8,506 nucleotides of DNA from a bacterium (GCA_030629865.1 DAOVOC010000035.1:1-8506); one strand, 5' to 3'; shown: positions 1-7,575, numbered from the stretch's first letter. The notes: a model not told the origin generated them from the sequence alone. A program made the numbers and translations.

Positions 1-1
1 A

Positions 2-622
2 AAAGAAAAGTTGATCAAAGTTCCTTATGGTATCGATGTGCGCAAATTTTCACTTCCACGAACGGGAAGACCTAAAAAGTTTCGACTTCTTTTTGTTGGA
101 CAACTTGGTGTGCAAAAAGGAATTCATTTCTTGCTTGAAGCATGGAAGCGGCTAGAGTTGCCAGAAAGTGAAGCCGAACTTGTGCTTGTTGGCGACATTA
201 TGCACGATGGAAAGAAGCTTTTACAGCCGTTTAAGAGTGATAAAACAATAAAGGTGATGGGTTCTGTGCGACATGAAAAATTGGGTGAAATATACAGAGT
301 GTCTTCAGCATTTGTATTGCCATCGGTTCAAGAAGGTCTTGCAATGGTTATTGGTGAGGCAATGGCGAGCAGTTTGCCTGTTATTTGTACAACTCGCACC
401 GGAGCATCAGAGATTGTTCGCGATGGGCAAGATGGGTTTATTATAGAGCCTGGCGATGTTGATGCATTGGCAGAAAAAATTTTATGGTGTTTTAAAAATC
501 AAAATGAGAGCTTTGATCTAGGCAGAAATGCTTGTCTGCGTGCTCAAGAATTTACATGGGATTGCTATGGCGAAGCAATGATGGCTGAATACAAAAGGAT
601 TTTAGAGGGTGGTACAGATTAA
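2..622 (+). CDS. Glycosyltransferase, GT4-like GT-B fold (5'-truncated, C-terminal half)
   Basis: This is the C-terminal, donor-binding half of a GT-B glycosyltransferase resembling family GT4, probably transferring a sugar from a nucleotide donor onto a lipid-linked glycan at the cytoplasmic face. The frame is open from the window edge. Numbering visible residues from base 2, the interdomain motif YGIDVRKF lies near 9-16, the start of the second Rossmann domain (FVGQLGVQKG) at 31-40, VLVGD at 61-65, and the diagnostic E-x7-E at E111 and E119 within QEGLAMVIGEA. This is followed by the usual PVICT and DGFIIEPGDVDALAEKI segments. A TTG at base 11 could be read as a start, but it falls inside the conserved core, so the true start is upstream and roughly 170-200 residues are missing. 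The 3' end overlaps the flippase gene by 14 bases, which suggests translational coupling. The sugar and linkage cannot be told from sequence. Confidence 0.93.
   Translation, partial: KEKLIKVPYGIDVRKFSLPRTGRPKKFRLLFVGQLGVQKGIHFLLEAWKRLELPESEAELVLVGDIMHDGKKLLQPFKSDKTIKVMGSVRHEKLGEIYRVSSAFVLPSVQEGLAMVIGEAMASSLPVICTTRTGASEIVRDGQDGFIIEPGDVDALAEKILWCFKNQNESFDLGRNACLRAQEFTWDCYGEAMMAEYKRILEGGTD
594..599 (+). promoter_or_regulatory. Ribosome binding site for the flippase GTG start
   Basis: AAAGGA lies inside the end of the preceding glycosyltransferase gene, 9 bases before the GTG at 609. An in-frame TAG at 603-605 rules out any start further upstream, so this site and the stop together fix GTG 609 as the start. 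Confidence 0.6.
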
Positions 623-1952
623 AAGCCTTATTAATCTTTTTCGTCATAAAGTTATTGCAGATTTTACCATTTTGGCGGTTGGTCAATATGGTGGAATGGT
701 AATAAATATCGGGTTTTCACTTGTTCTAGCTCGTTTACTTGCTCCTGCAGATTTTGGGCTTATTGCTTCTGCGATGTTTCTTCTAAATATGTTTAACTGG
801 GTTTCTGAGTGGGGATGGGAATCCGCTCTTATGGCCCATAAACAAGTTGATCTCGATCAAGCTGCCAGCACACATTTTTTTGTGCGGTTTGTTCTTGGTG
901 CTATTCCTGTTTTACTGGTGCCTTTCTTTGCAACTGTTTTTGAAAAGATGTTGCCATCATATGCTCCAGGGCTTTTGTTTTTCCTTGCACTTGCCTATTG
1001 GATAGAAAAAGTAGGGCTTACGTACAAAACTGTTTTGGAGCGTCATTCTCTTTTGAAAAGTTTGGCGCTGTTTGAATTTATAAGTGCTTCATTAGGAATT
1101 GCAGCTGCTGTTGTTGCTGCTTTTAATGGATTTGGCGTTTTTAGTTTAGCGATTCAACGTTTGGTTGAAAAATCGATTGTGTTGATTGGATACATTTGGG
1201 CAAGTCCTTGGAAATTTGGGTTTTCATTTCGGTGGTCTATTGTAAAAATGTTTTTTGTAACATTTGGCGTGGCGTCTTGGGTTGGTGGGCTATTTAATTT
1301 GGCAATTTACGAATATTTTATGCCTTTTTTGATAGGAAGTTTTGCGGGTATGCATCAGGCTGGATTGTTTGCCAAAGCCTTTTCCCTGGCGACATTTCCA
1401 CTAATGTTAACCGCTGTGTGTAATAGATTGTTAAGCCCATTGTATACACAGCACCAATTTTGTGTGCCAATTTTGCGTCGTTGTTTTGTTCATGTACAGA
1501 CCTATAAAGTTTTTGTCCTATTGCCTCTTCAATTTTTTTTGGCAATCTTAGCACCAACGTGGATACCTATGGTTTTTGGGGGCCATTGGGCAGAGATGGT
1601 TATTGTGTATCAAATTATGACATTTTACGGGCTTGTACGTGCTTTTTTTGATGATGTTCCACCATTGGTTTCTTTGGGATTCAAAAAACCATGGGAGCTG
1701 ACAAAAAATCAGATAGTGCAATCGGTTTTAACAGTTGTTGTTGGTCCTGTTGCTGTTTTGTCATTTGGTGCATGTGGTGGGGCTTTTACAATGAGTTTTT
1801 CAATGTTGGTTGCAGCGGTTCTTTTTTGGAAAGTTGCTCTTTACAGGATTAAATGTAGCCCAATTAAACTATTTATTTTAGCACGTTCGGCCGTAATGCG
1901 TCCTGGGGGAGTGAAATGGAAAGAGTACATTCAGAGTACCGTGAACGATTGA
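609..1952 (+). CDS. Polysaccharide flippase (Wzx-like, PST group of the MOP superfamily)
   Basis: This integral inner-membrane protein probably flips an undecaprenyl-linked oligosaccharide from the cytoplasmic to the periplasmic face. The 447 residues are strongly hydrophobic, and I estimate about 12 membrane segments (for example near 17-39, 45-62, 90-112, 152-175, 212-232, 298-320, 370-390 and 391-411). The segment LARLLAPADFGLIA at 39-52 is typical of the polysaccharide transport (PST) proteins such as WzxC and TuaB, and the length is normal for them. Translation starts at GTG 609, directly after an in-frame TAG. The tail from about 426 is basic and soluble. It overlaps the gene before by 14 bases and the gene after by 37. 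Flippases diverge too fast to infer the substrate. The family call is firm; the assignment to Wzx-dependent O-antigen or capsule export rests on context. Confidence 0.88.
   Translation: MVQIKSLINLFRHKVIADFTILAVGQYGGMVINIGFSLVLARLLAPADFGLIASAMFLLNMFNWVSEWGWESALMAHKQVDLDQAASTHFFVRFVLGAIPVLLVPFFATVFEKMLPSYAPGLLFFLALAYWIEKVGLTYKTVLERHSLLKSLALFEFISASLGIAAAVVAAFNGFGVFSLAIQRLVEKSIVLIGYIWASPWKFGFSFRWSIVKMFFVTFGVASWVGGLFNLAIYEYFMPFLIGSFAGMHQAGLFAKAFSLATFPLMLTAVCNRLLSPLYTQHQFCVPILRRCFVHVQTYKVFVLLPLQFFLAILAPTWIPMVFGGHWAEMVIVYQIMTFYGLVRAFFDDVPPLVSLGFKKPWELTKNQIVQSVLTVVVGPVAVLSFGACGGAFTMSFSMLVAAVLFWKVALYRIKCSPIKLFILARSAVMRPGGVKWKEYIQSTVND
1905..1911 (+). promoter_or_regulatory. Ribosome binding site for the CgeB-like glycosyltransferase
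   Basis: GGGGGAG within the end of the flippase gene stands 4 bases before ATG 1916. It favours this ATG over the in-frame TTG at 1949, which overlaps the flippase TGA stop but has no comparable purine tract before it. Confidence 0.6.
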
Positions 1953-3061
1953 GGGGGACTAAGGTTTTTCTTATCAGCGAGTTTTCTGGAGATGAAGGTT
2001 CGTACACTTATGCAAGTTCATTTGCTAGCTCCATGCGCAAACTTGAATGTGATGTTAAACGGTTTAACTGTAAAAGAAGCTTCTTGCCATGTGTTAATGG
2101 TACTTCGCAAAGATTTTTTCGCGGTGTTAAGCAGGTTAACGATGCGTTTATGAATCGTGAGTTGCGCAGGCAATTTAAAGATTTTTTGCCTGATGTTGTT
2201 TTTTTATTAAAAGCGGAAAATGTTTCCTTTAAAACTCTCAGATGGATAAAGCGGCGAGCGCCTGAATGTAAACTTATGAATTTTTATCCTGACAGTCCAT
2301 TTGTGTTCTGGAATGGAAACTCAAATGCAAATGTTCTTTTGTCTTTCCCACTGTACGACCGATTTGCGATTTGGTCACACATGCTTGTCAAGCCATTATT
2401 GTCTTCTGGATGTAGAGATGTTCCTTATTTCCCGTTTGGATATGATGATGAGCTGTTTTTCGCTGGTATTGAAATAACACGCGAAGAAAAAGAAAAATTT
2501 CAGTGTGATGTTTCGTTTGTTGGAACATGGGATTTGCAACGGGAAGAGGAAATGAGCGAGATTATTAGGATAATTCCTAATGTTGATCTTGTTATTTGGG
2601 GCAATGGATGGAAAGAAAATGTTGCTCCTAAATCAGATCTTTTTAAGCATATTAGGGCGGGTGTTTTAAATGCTTCTGATATGGCTCGAGTGTTCCACTG
2701 TTCAAAAATGGTCCTTAATTTTTTAAGACCACAAAACATGACTTCACATAATATGAGAACTTTTGAAGCAACGGGTTGTGGTGCCTTTTTGTTAACAGAA
2801 CGTTCATATGAACAGGCAGAATTATTTTTTGAAGAAGGTAGATCAATTGCATGTTTTGCTAACAAAACCGAATTGATTGAAAAAATACGATATTATTTAG
2901 AACATGATTTGGAGAGAAAAAAAATTGCTCGAGAAGGGCACCGTGTTGCGCAACATTATTCGCTTGATCGTTTTGTTTCAAAAATGCTTTTGGGGCACAT
3001 TGTATGGAATCGGCATGCCACCCATAAGAAAAAACAACCAGAAAGTAGTATGCAACTTTAA
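1916..3061 (+). CDS. CgeB-like GT-B glycosyltransferase
   Basis: This 381-residue soluble protein resembles the CgeB / 'glycosyl transferases group 1' (Glyco_trans_1_2) proteins found in spore-surface and other glycan loci. An N-terminal domain contains LPDVVFLLKA (91-100) and YPDSPF (124-129). The interdomain stretch YFPFGYDDELF spans 171-181. The C-terminal domain opens with CDVSFVGTWDLQRE (197-210) and carries the family's strongest signature, SHNMRTFEATGCGAFLLTE (277-295), with E284 in the place of the donor-binding glutamate. It ends with a FANKTELIEKIRYYL segment (314-328) and the AREGHRVAQHYSLDRF helix (338-353). ATG 1916 is preferred for its ribosome binding site, giving a 37-base overlap with the flippase; a TTG at 1949 would remove 11 residues ahead of the first beta strand (KVFLIS) and remains possible. 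It probably adds one sugar of the repeat unit. Donor and acceptor are unknown. Confidence 0.85.
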   Translation: MERVHSEYRERLRGTKVFLISEFSGDEGSYTYASSFASSMRKLECDVKRFNCKRSFLPCVNGTSQRFFRGVKQVNDAFMNRELRRQFKDFLPDVVFLLKAENVSFKTLRWIKRRAPECKLMNFYPDSPFVFWNGNSNANVLLSFPLYDRFAIWSHMLVKPLLSSGCRDVPYFPFGYDDELFFAGIEITREEKEKFQCDVSFVGTWDLQREEEMSEIIRIIPNVDLVIWGNGWKENVAPKSDLFKHIRAGVLNASDMARVFHCSKMVLNFLRPQNMTSHNMRTFEATGCGAFLLTERSYEQAELFFEEGRSIACFANKTELIEKIRYYLEHDLERKKIAREGHRVAQHYSLDRFVSKMLLGHIVWNRHATHKKKQPESSMQL

Positions 3062-3063
3062 GG
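3060..3063 (+). promoter_or_regulatory. Ribosome binding site deciding ATG 3071
   Basis: AAGG, overlapping the TAA stop of the preceding gene, lies 7 bases before ATG 3071. The adjacent in-frame TTG at 3068 would leave only 4 bases of spacing and adds a single residue, so ATG 3071 is taken as the start. Confidence 0.55.
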
Positions 3064-3070
3064 TTTTTTG

Positions 3071-4276
3071 ATGCCTGCAAAAAAGAAGATGGCGATTTTG
3101 TCTCTTCATCCAGAGAATCAAGGTGGAATTTTGTCATCGCTACAGGTGGTGTATAATTTTTGTTCTCAATTTTTTGAGCCAACCGTATTTTTTGTTGGTT
3201 TTGATCCCGCAATTTCTGCACATGTGCGTTCGTTTCAAAATAAATCTTTAGTAAAATATAAATCATATTACGGTATGCAATGTGTTGAAATTGGTTCTCG
3301 GTGGGCATTCTGGGAGCCTGGGCATTATCAGTTTACGTTTAATGATTGGCAGCGAGAGCTTGATGGGTTTGAATATTTTTTTGTAACAAGTGGAACGTCG
3401 ATTGCAGCACATCCTTTGGCGATGCTCAAGAAGAAATATTTGTTATGGACTGCTACTCCCTATGATGATGATCGCGATGCGCGGAGAACTTCTATGTCTC
3501 ATTTAAGAAGGGGGATTGAGTGTTGCTGCGCACCGTTTATGCGAAAAATAGAACGCAAAATTTTAAAGTCGGCCTCAAGAATTGTGCCAATGAGTAGCTA
3601 TGCTTGTAATCGGTTTTCAGATATTTCTGGTATTAGATTTGAAGAAATGGATGTATGTGGCTATCCAATTAAAACAGATGAATGCGACTTATCTGTAAAG
3701 GCTAAACAAAAAATTGCCATTGCAATTGGTAGGTTTGATGATCCGCGTAAAAATGCAGTAATGTTGTTTGAGACATGGGAACGAGTAGTTAGGAATGTTC
3801 CCGACGCACAACTTATTATTGTTGGAAGAAAACCTTTAGATACGCTCTGCAAACGTTATGCACATCTTTTAAACAAGAAAGCCGTTATTTGTGTTGGCCG
3901 TGTAAATGATGAAGAAAAAAAAACATGGTTAAATAAGGCGACGTTAATGCTCATTACGTCATATCAGGAGGGGCTTGGCATTATTGGTCTTGAAGCTATG
4001 GCGCACGGAGTGCCAGTAATAACAACGAGGTGTGGAGGTCCAGTTGACTATGTTATTGATGGCCAAAATGGATTTTTAGTGAATGTTGATGATGTTGAGG
4101 CAATGGCAAAGTGTGCGGAAGCGATTTTAAATAACCCTGCTCTTCAAAAAGACTTTGTAAATAATGGTTTTAAAATTATAAAAACAAAGTTTTCTTTAAA
4201 TGTTGTACATCGAACATTTGGTACAAATCTAATAAAGATCTGGCCTGAGCTTGGAAGTGTTGTTTCCTCGGTGTAG
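3071..4276 (+). CDS. Glycosyltransferase, GT4-like GT-B fold
   Basis: This is a full-length 401-residue GT-B glycosyltransferase, probably cytoplasmic and acting on the lipid-linked glycan. The N-terminal domain begins with MAILSLHPENQGGILSSL (7-24), whose glycine-rich loop is typical of GT4. The acceptor domain runs to about 200, where CGYPIKTDE replaces the usual N-G-V/I-D interdomain motif. The donor domain has AIAIGRFDDPRKN (216-228), LIIVGRKP (248-255) and the E-x7-E signature at E300 and E308 (QEGLGIIGLEAM), followed by GVPVITTRCGGPVDYV and DGQNGFLV. An unusual run of three cysteines sits at 151-153. The codons for the segment near 282-284 form a run of nine A bases. It follows the CgeB-like gene after 9 bases and precedes the UDP-glucose dehydrogenase by 47. 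The transferred sugar cannot be predicted. Confidence 0.92.
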   Translation: MPAKKKMAILSLHPENQGGILSSLQVVYNFCSQFFEPTVFFVGFDPAISAHVRSFQNKSLVKYKSYYGMQCVEIGSRWAFWEPGHYQFTFNDWQRELDGFEYFFVTSGTSIAAHPLAMLKKKYLLWTATPYDDDRDARRTSMSHLRRGIECCCAPFMRKIERKILKSASRIVPMSSYACNRFSDISGIRFEEMDVCGYPIKTDECDLSVKAKQKIAIAIGRFDDPRKNAVMLFETWERVVRNVPDAQLIIVGRKPLDTLCKRYAHLLNKKAVICVGRVNDEEKKTWLNKATLMLITSYQEGLGIIGLEAMAHGVPVITTRCGGPVDYVIDGQNGFLVNVDDVEAMAKCAEAILNNPALQKDFVNNGFKIIKTKFSLNVVHRTFGTNLIKIWPELGSVVSSV

Positions 4277-4310
4277 AATTCGGTGGGCTGTGTCGCAATA
4301 AGCACGCTTA

Positions 4311-4317
4311 AGGGGGG
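4311..4317 (+). promoter_or_regulatory. ugd: Strong ribosome binding site for ugd
   Basis: AGGGGGG ends 6 bases before ATG 4324, the clearest Shine-Dalgarno-like tract in the window. It lies in the longest gap (4277-4323, 47 bases). In that gap I found no stem followed by a T-run and no convincing -35/-10 pair, so nothing shows that the operon is broken here. Confidence 0.7.
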
Positions 4318-4323
4318 ATAGTA

Positions 4324-5739
4324 ATGGCTCAGAAAGAATACAGGATTGTTGTTATTGGTGCTGGGTATGTTGGGCTAGTTACAGCTTCTTGTCTTGCGCA
4401 AAAGGGACACCATGTAGTGCTTGTGGAGATCGACTCGGCAAAATCTGAGCGCATAAAAAAAGGAGAGGTTCCTTTTTTTGAACCTGGGCTTAGTGTGGTT
4501 TTGCGCAATTCTATTACGCAAAAAAGAATGCAGATTACGACTTCACTTGAAAATGCGTTAGCAGAAAAACCGGAAGTTGTTTTTTCTTGTGTTGGAACCC
4601 CTTCATTTCCAGATGGTGCGGTTGATCTTTCGTATGTTTGGAAGGTTGTATCGCAAGTTGGAAGTGCTCTGGTTGACGATATCCTTTTTGTTCACAAATC
4701 TACTGTTCCGGTAGGGGTAACAAGAAAAAGTTTAGAAATGTTACGCACATTTGTGCAGCAGCGTGGTTTAAATTGTTCTGTTGAAGTTGCATCTAATCCC
4801 GAATTTTTGAGCGAAGGAAACGCCGTTTCCGACTTTATGAGGCCTTCTCGTGTTGTGTGTGGAGTTTCTGGAGAGAGTGCTCCTGTTATTTTGCGTGATA
4901 TTTATTCAGATTTTATTGAAGACAAGAATCTTTTTTTAGAGATGGATCTTGAGTCTGCAGAGTTAACAAAATATGCCTCAAACACGATGTTGGCTACGCG
5001 CATTAGTTTTATTAACGAAATTGCCAGGCTTGCAGATAGAGTTGGTGCAGATATGGCACAGGTTGCAAGAGGAGTTGGCTCTGATGTGCGCATTGGCAAG
5101 GGTTTTTTGCGAGCCGGTGTAGGGTATGGTGGTAGTTGCTTGCCCAAAGATGTACAAGCATTGTCGTGGATGGGACGTCTTAATGGCGAAGCAATGAATC
5201 TTATTCAAATGGTAGGCAAAATCAACGTTGAACAACGAGAACGATTTGTTGAAAAAATTGCTGAGCATTTTGGGTCAGAATTGGTAGGGAAGCGTGCAGG
5301 AGTTTGGGGTTTATCATTTAAGCCAAATACTGATGATATGAGGGAGGCTCCTGCAATTTCGATAATTACAGAATTATTAAAAAAGAATGTGGATGTTTGT
5401 GCATATGATCCTCATGTTTGCGATAAATCTGTTTTTCCAGATAATTTGGCCTTGTCGTTTGCAAAAACGCCAAGAGAGGTTTTAGAAGCGAGCGATTTTC
5501 TTATAATTTTGACGGAATGGGAAGAGTTCTCATTATTCACTCCAATCGATTTTGCTCTTCTTTCGGACAGAACGGTTTTTGATGGAAGAAATTGTTTTGA
5601 TCCATGCGAGATGATTGCAAGTGGTATTACCTATTTTTGCATTGGTCGCAATCTTTTTATCAAAAGCAGGGCTGGTGGCAAAAAAGCGGGTGTTCCAAGA
5701 GTTGAAATTAGTGATGATACAGGTCGATGTAATGTGTAA
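4324..5739 (+). CDS. ugd: UDP-glucose 6-dehydrogenase
   Basis: The enzyme oxidises UDP-glucose twice with NAD+ to give UDP-glucuronate, a cytoplasmic precursor for acidic glycans. All family hallmarks are present in order: the nucleotide-binding loop GAGYVG (12-17), HKSTVPVG (124-131), SNPEFLSEGNAVSDFMRPSRVV (157-178), ELTKYASN with K216 and N220 (213-220), the catalytic cysteine C272 in GYGGSCLPKD (267-276), SFKPNTDDMREAP (331-343) and VFDGRNCFDP (418-427). GGSCLPKD separates it from UDP-ManNAc-type dehydrogenases, which carry a GGHC-type motif. It is 471 residues, slightly longer than the common 430-460, the excess being a basic, probably flexible tail after about 449. The ATG start is supported by a strong ribosome binding site. 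It lies 9 bases before the asparagine synthase homologue and in the same reading frame as it. UDP-glucose is the most likely substrate, though a related UDP-hexose is not excluded. Confidence 0.96.
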   Translation: MAQKEYRIVVIGAGYVGLVTASCLAQKGHHVVLVEIDSAKSERIKKGEVPFFEPGLSVVLRNSITQKRMQITTSLENALAEKPEVVFSCVGTPSFPDGAVDLSYVWKVVSQVGSALVDDILFVHKSTVPVGVTRKSLEMLRTFVQQRGLNCSVEVASNPEFLSEGNAVSDFMRPSRVVCGVSGESAPVILRDIYSDFIEDKNLFLEMDLESAELTKYASNTMLATRISFINEIARLADRVGADMAQVARGVGSDVRIGKGFLRAGVGYGGSCLPKDVQALSWMGRLNGEAMNLIQMVGKINVEQRERFVEKIAEHFGSELVGKRAGVWGLSFKPNTDDMREAPAISIITELLKKNVDVCAYDPHVCDKSVFPDNLALSFAKTPREVLEASDFLIILTEWEEFSLFTPIDFALLSDRTVFDGRNCFDPCEMIASGITYFCIGRNLFIKSRAGGKKAGVPRVEISDDTGRCNV

Positions 5740-5748
5740 AGAAATAAC

Positions 5749-7575
5749 GTGTGCGGTATAGCAGGAATTGCCAGCTTTAACTCTGAGCATTTAGAGGCTG
5801 AAAAAACATTAAATAAAATGCTTTGTGCTATGGCGCATCGTGGTAATGATGGCCGTGGCACATTTAAAGGTGATGGCGGGCATGTTTTGCTTGGGCATTT
5901 GCGACTTGCGATTATTGATTTGTCTGTTTCTGCTAATCAACCTATGCAAAGCCTTGATGGGCGGTATTCAATTACATTTAATGGTGAAATCTATAACTAT
6001 AAAGAGCTTGCCAAAGAACTCGGGTGTCCAGATGACGTTGGAGACACTTATGTTTTGATTGTTGCTTTTACGCGGTGGGGAAAAGACTGTCTGCCTCGTC
6101 TGAGAGGTATGTTTGCTTTTGCTATTTGGGACAACCAGGAACAATCATTATTTTGTGCACGCGATCACATAGGCATCAAGCCTTTTTATTGGTGGTCAAG
6201 TGATAACAAAACGTTTGTTTTTGCATCAGAAATTAAAGGCATGCTTGCATCTGGATTTGTTCCGCGTGTGGCTGATGCTGATTCGATAGCAGATTATTTG
6301 CAATTTTATTGTGTGCATCCACCCAAAACAATTTTGCAAGACGTTTTTGCTTTGCTTCCTGGTCATTATTTGACCTTTAATAGTTCTGGTGAACTCGAAA
6401 CCGAGCAGTGGTGGGATTGTTCGATGGTTCCTGTAAACAATGATCTTTTGTACGAAGAATCTGTAGAGCTTGTTCGCGAAAAGTTTTTGGAATCAGTTGA
6501 ATTTCATTTGCGTGCAGATGTTCCTGTTGGTCTTTTTTTGAGTGGGGGCATTGATTCTTCTGCATTGGCAGGAGCAATGGCTGCTTTTGGAAATGTAAAA
6601 GATCTACACACCTTTAGTGTTGGATTTGAATGTGATTCAGATTTGGATGAATCGGATCTTGCTGGAAGGATTGCGCAAAAAATAGGGACACAGCACCATC
6701 GAATTGAGCTCAGCTCTCAAAGTCTTGGAGAATGTTTTTATGATTTTATTAAAGCAATCGACCAGCCTAGCGGCGACGGGCTGAATTCTTTTTTTGTTTC
6801 ATGCGCTGCTTCACAAAATGTAAAGGTTGCATTTTCTGGTCTTGGTGCCGACGAATTGTTTCTTGGCTATAACTACATGCGTGAATTTAAGCGGATGATC
6901 AATTTGAGTAATATCTGCCGTATACCTTTGTTTTTAGAAAATTTTGCTCGTTCGAGCTTTGGTAAAAAGGTTTTGTACAAGCTTGGACTTTCGTTTGTTC
7001 AGCGGCAGCGTGGTGGTTATGAGGCGGTTTATAAAGGATATCGTTCGTTGCGATCGCCAGAAGAAGTTGAGCAAATGTTGGACAGAGCTTTTTGTAACGA
7101 TTTTGATCTTAAAAAACATTTCATAAATAATGATCCCATGAATGGCCTTTCTTTAGCAGAGCTAGAGTTTTATGCTTCGCCGATGCTTTTGCGAGATACA
7201 GATGCAGTCAGCATGCACCATACTCTTGAAGTTCGAGTGCCGTTTTTTGATCCGGAACTGATTAAAACAGTTTTATCTATTCCTGGAAAATTTAAGGGAA
7301 ACGGAAAGAAACTTTTTGTTGATGCAGTGCGAGATTTTATTCCAAAGGACGTTATTGGCAGGCCAAAGCAAGGATTTGAAATGCCGGTTGCCACATGGAT
7401 TTTTGAAGAATTATGTGGTGAGCTTGGTGAGATGGAGAAAATTGATTGGCTTTCAAAAAAGGGTATTAAAGATTCTATAAATCCTGCTTTTGAGGATTAT
7501 TATCTTCCTATGTGGTCAATAATGGTTTTGCAGCAATGGTTGAAGCGATGGGATGTTGAGGTGCCATATGAATAA
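5749..7575 (+). CDS. asnB: Asparagine synthase family amidotransferase (glutamine-hydrolysing)
   Basis: This is a two-domain enzyme: an N-terminal class II glutaminase releases ammonia from glutamine, and a C-terminal ATP-pyrophosphatase domain activates a carboxylate for amidation. The start is GTG 5749, fixed because it places the nucleophile Cys2 (MCGIAGI) directly after the initiator Met. Glutaminase residues seen are R31-G32-N33-D34-G35, GHLRLAIIDL (49-58, R52), NGEIYNY (78-84) and GD at 98-99. The synthetase domain has the PP-loop SGGIDSS (265-271), DQPSGDGLN (338-346), FSGLGADELFLGY (362-374), LEVRVPFFD (493-501) and RPKQGFEMPVATW (538-550). Its 608 residues match the usual 600-650. 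Canonical activity is aspartate to asparagine, but homologues in O-antigen loci amidate sugar uronic acids; the position behind ugd favours such a role, by inference. Upstream there is only a weak purine tract (near 5738-5744). It overlaps the next gene by 8 bases. Confidence 0.94.
   Translation: MCGIAGIASFNSEHLEAEKTLNKMLCAMAHRGNDGRGTFKGDGGHVLLGHLRLAIIDLSVSANQPMQSLDGRYSITFNGEIYNYKELAKELGCPDDVGDTYVLIVAFTRWGKDCLPRLRGMFAFAIWDNQEQSLFCARDHIGIKPFYWWSSDNKTFVFASEIKGMLASGFVPRVADADSIADYLQFYCVHPPKTILQDVFALLPGHYLTFNSSGELETEQWWDCSMVPVNNDLLYEESVELVREKFLESVEFHLRADVPVGLFLSGGIDSSALAGAMAAFGNVKDLHTFSVGFECDSDLDESDLAGRIAQKIGTQHHRIELSSQSLGECFYDFIKAIDQPSGDGLNSFFVSCAASQNVKVAFSGLGADELFLGYNYMREFKRMINLSNICRIPLFLENFARSSFGKKVLYKLGLSFVQRQRGGYEAVYKGYRSLRSPEEVEQMLDRAFCNDFDLKKHFINNDPMNGLSLAELEFYASPMLLRDTDAVSMHHTLEVRVPFFDPELIKTVLSIPGKFKGNGKKLFVDAVRDFIPKDVIGRPKQGFEMPVATWIFEELCGELGEMEKIDWLSKKGIKDSINPAFEDYYLPMWSIMVLQQWLKRWDVEVPYE
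7558..7561 (+). promoter_or_regulatory. Ribosome binding site for the last glycosyltransferase
   Basis: GAGG within the last codons of the asparagine synthase gene lies 6 bases before ATG 7568 and supports that start, which overlaps the upstream stop by 8 bases. Confidence 0.6.

Noticed and set aside
11..13. TTG as the start of the first glycosyltransferase
   Set aside because: It falls inside the conserved core just before the interdomain Y-G-I-D motif and the frame is open upstream, so the gene is cut by the window edge rather than starting here.
1950..1952. TGA recoding that would extend the flippase
   Set aside because: The protein already has a normal flippase length. Tryptophan is encoded by TGG throughout, and the next gene starts in another frame at this point.
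2500..2865. A 121-codon open frame on the minus strand
   Set aside because: It is antisense to the conserved C-terminal domain of the CgeB-like gene and has no recognisable protein features; it is most likely a shadow of the sense codon bias.
2859..3308. A 149-codon open frame on the minus strand
   Set aside because: It runs opposite the CgeB-like and GT4 genes, both of which have clear family motifs over the same bases. Its translation has no recognisable domain.
4277..4323. Possible terminator or promoter in the largest intergenic gap
   Set aside because: There is a CTTAAG palindrome but no longer stem followed by a T-run, and no clear -35/-10 pair. Only the ribosome binding site is supportable.
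4978..5268. A minus-strand open frame of 96 codons
   Set aside because: It lies wholly opposite the most conserved part of the UDP-glucose dehydrogenase, including its catalytic cysteine region.
5737..5751. Natural Ugd-amidotransferase fusion by TAA readthrough
   Set aside because: The frames match, but the glutaminase needs Cys2 exposed after Met removal, so a fusion would be inactive in that domain. The GTG start explains the gene better.
5825..6058. A 77-codon open frame on the + strand in another frame
   Set aside because: It is nested inside the conserved glutaminase domain of the asparagine synthase gene and does not resemble a protein family.
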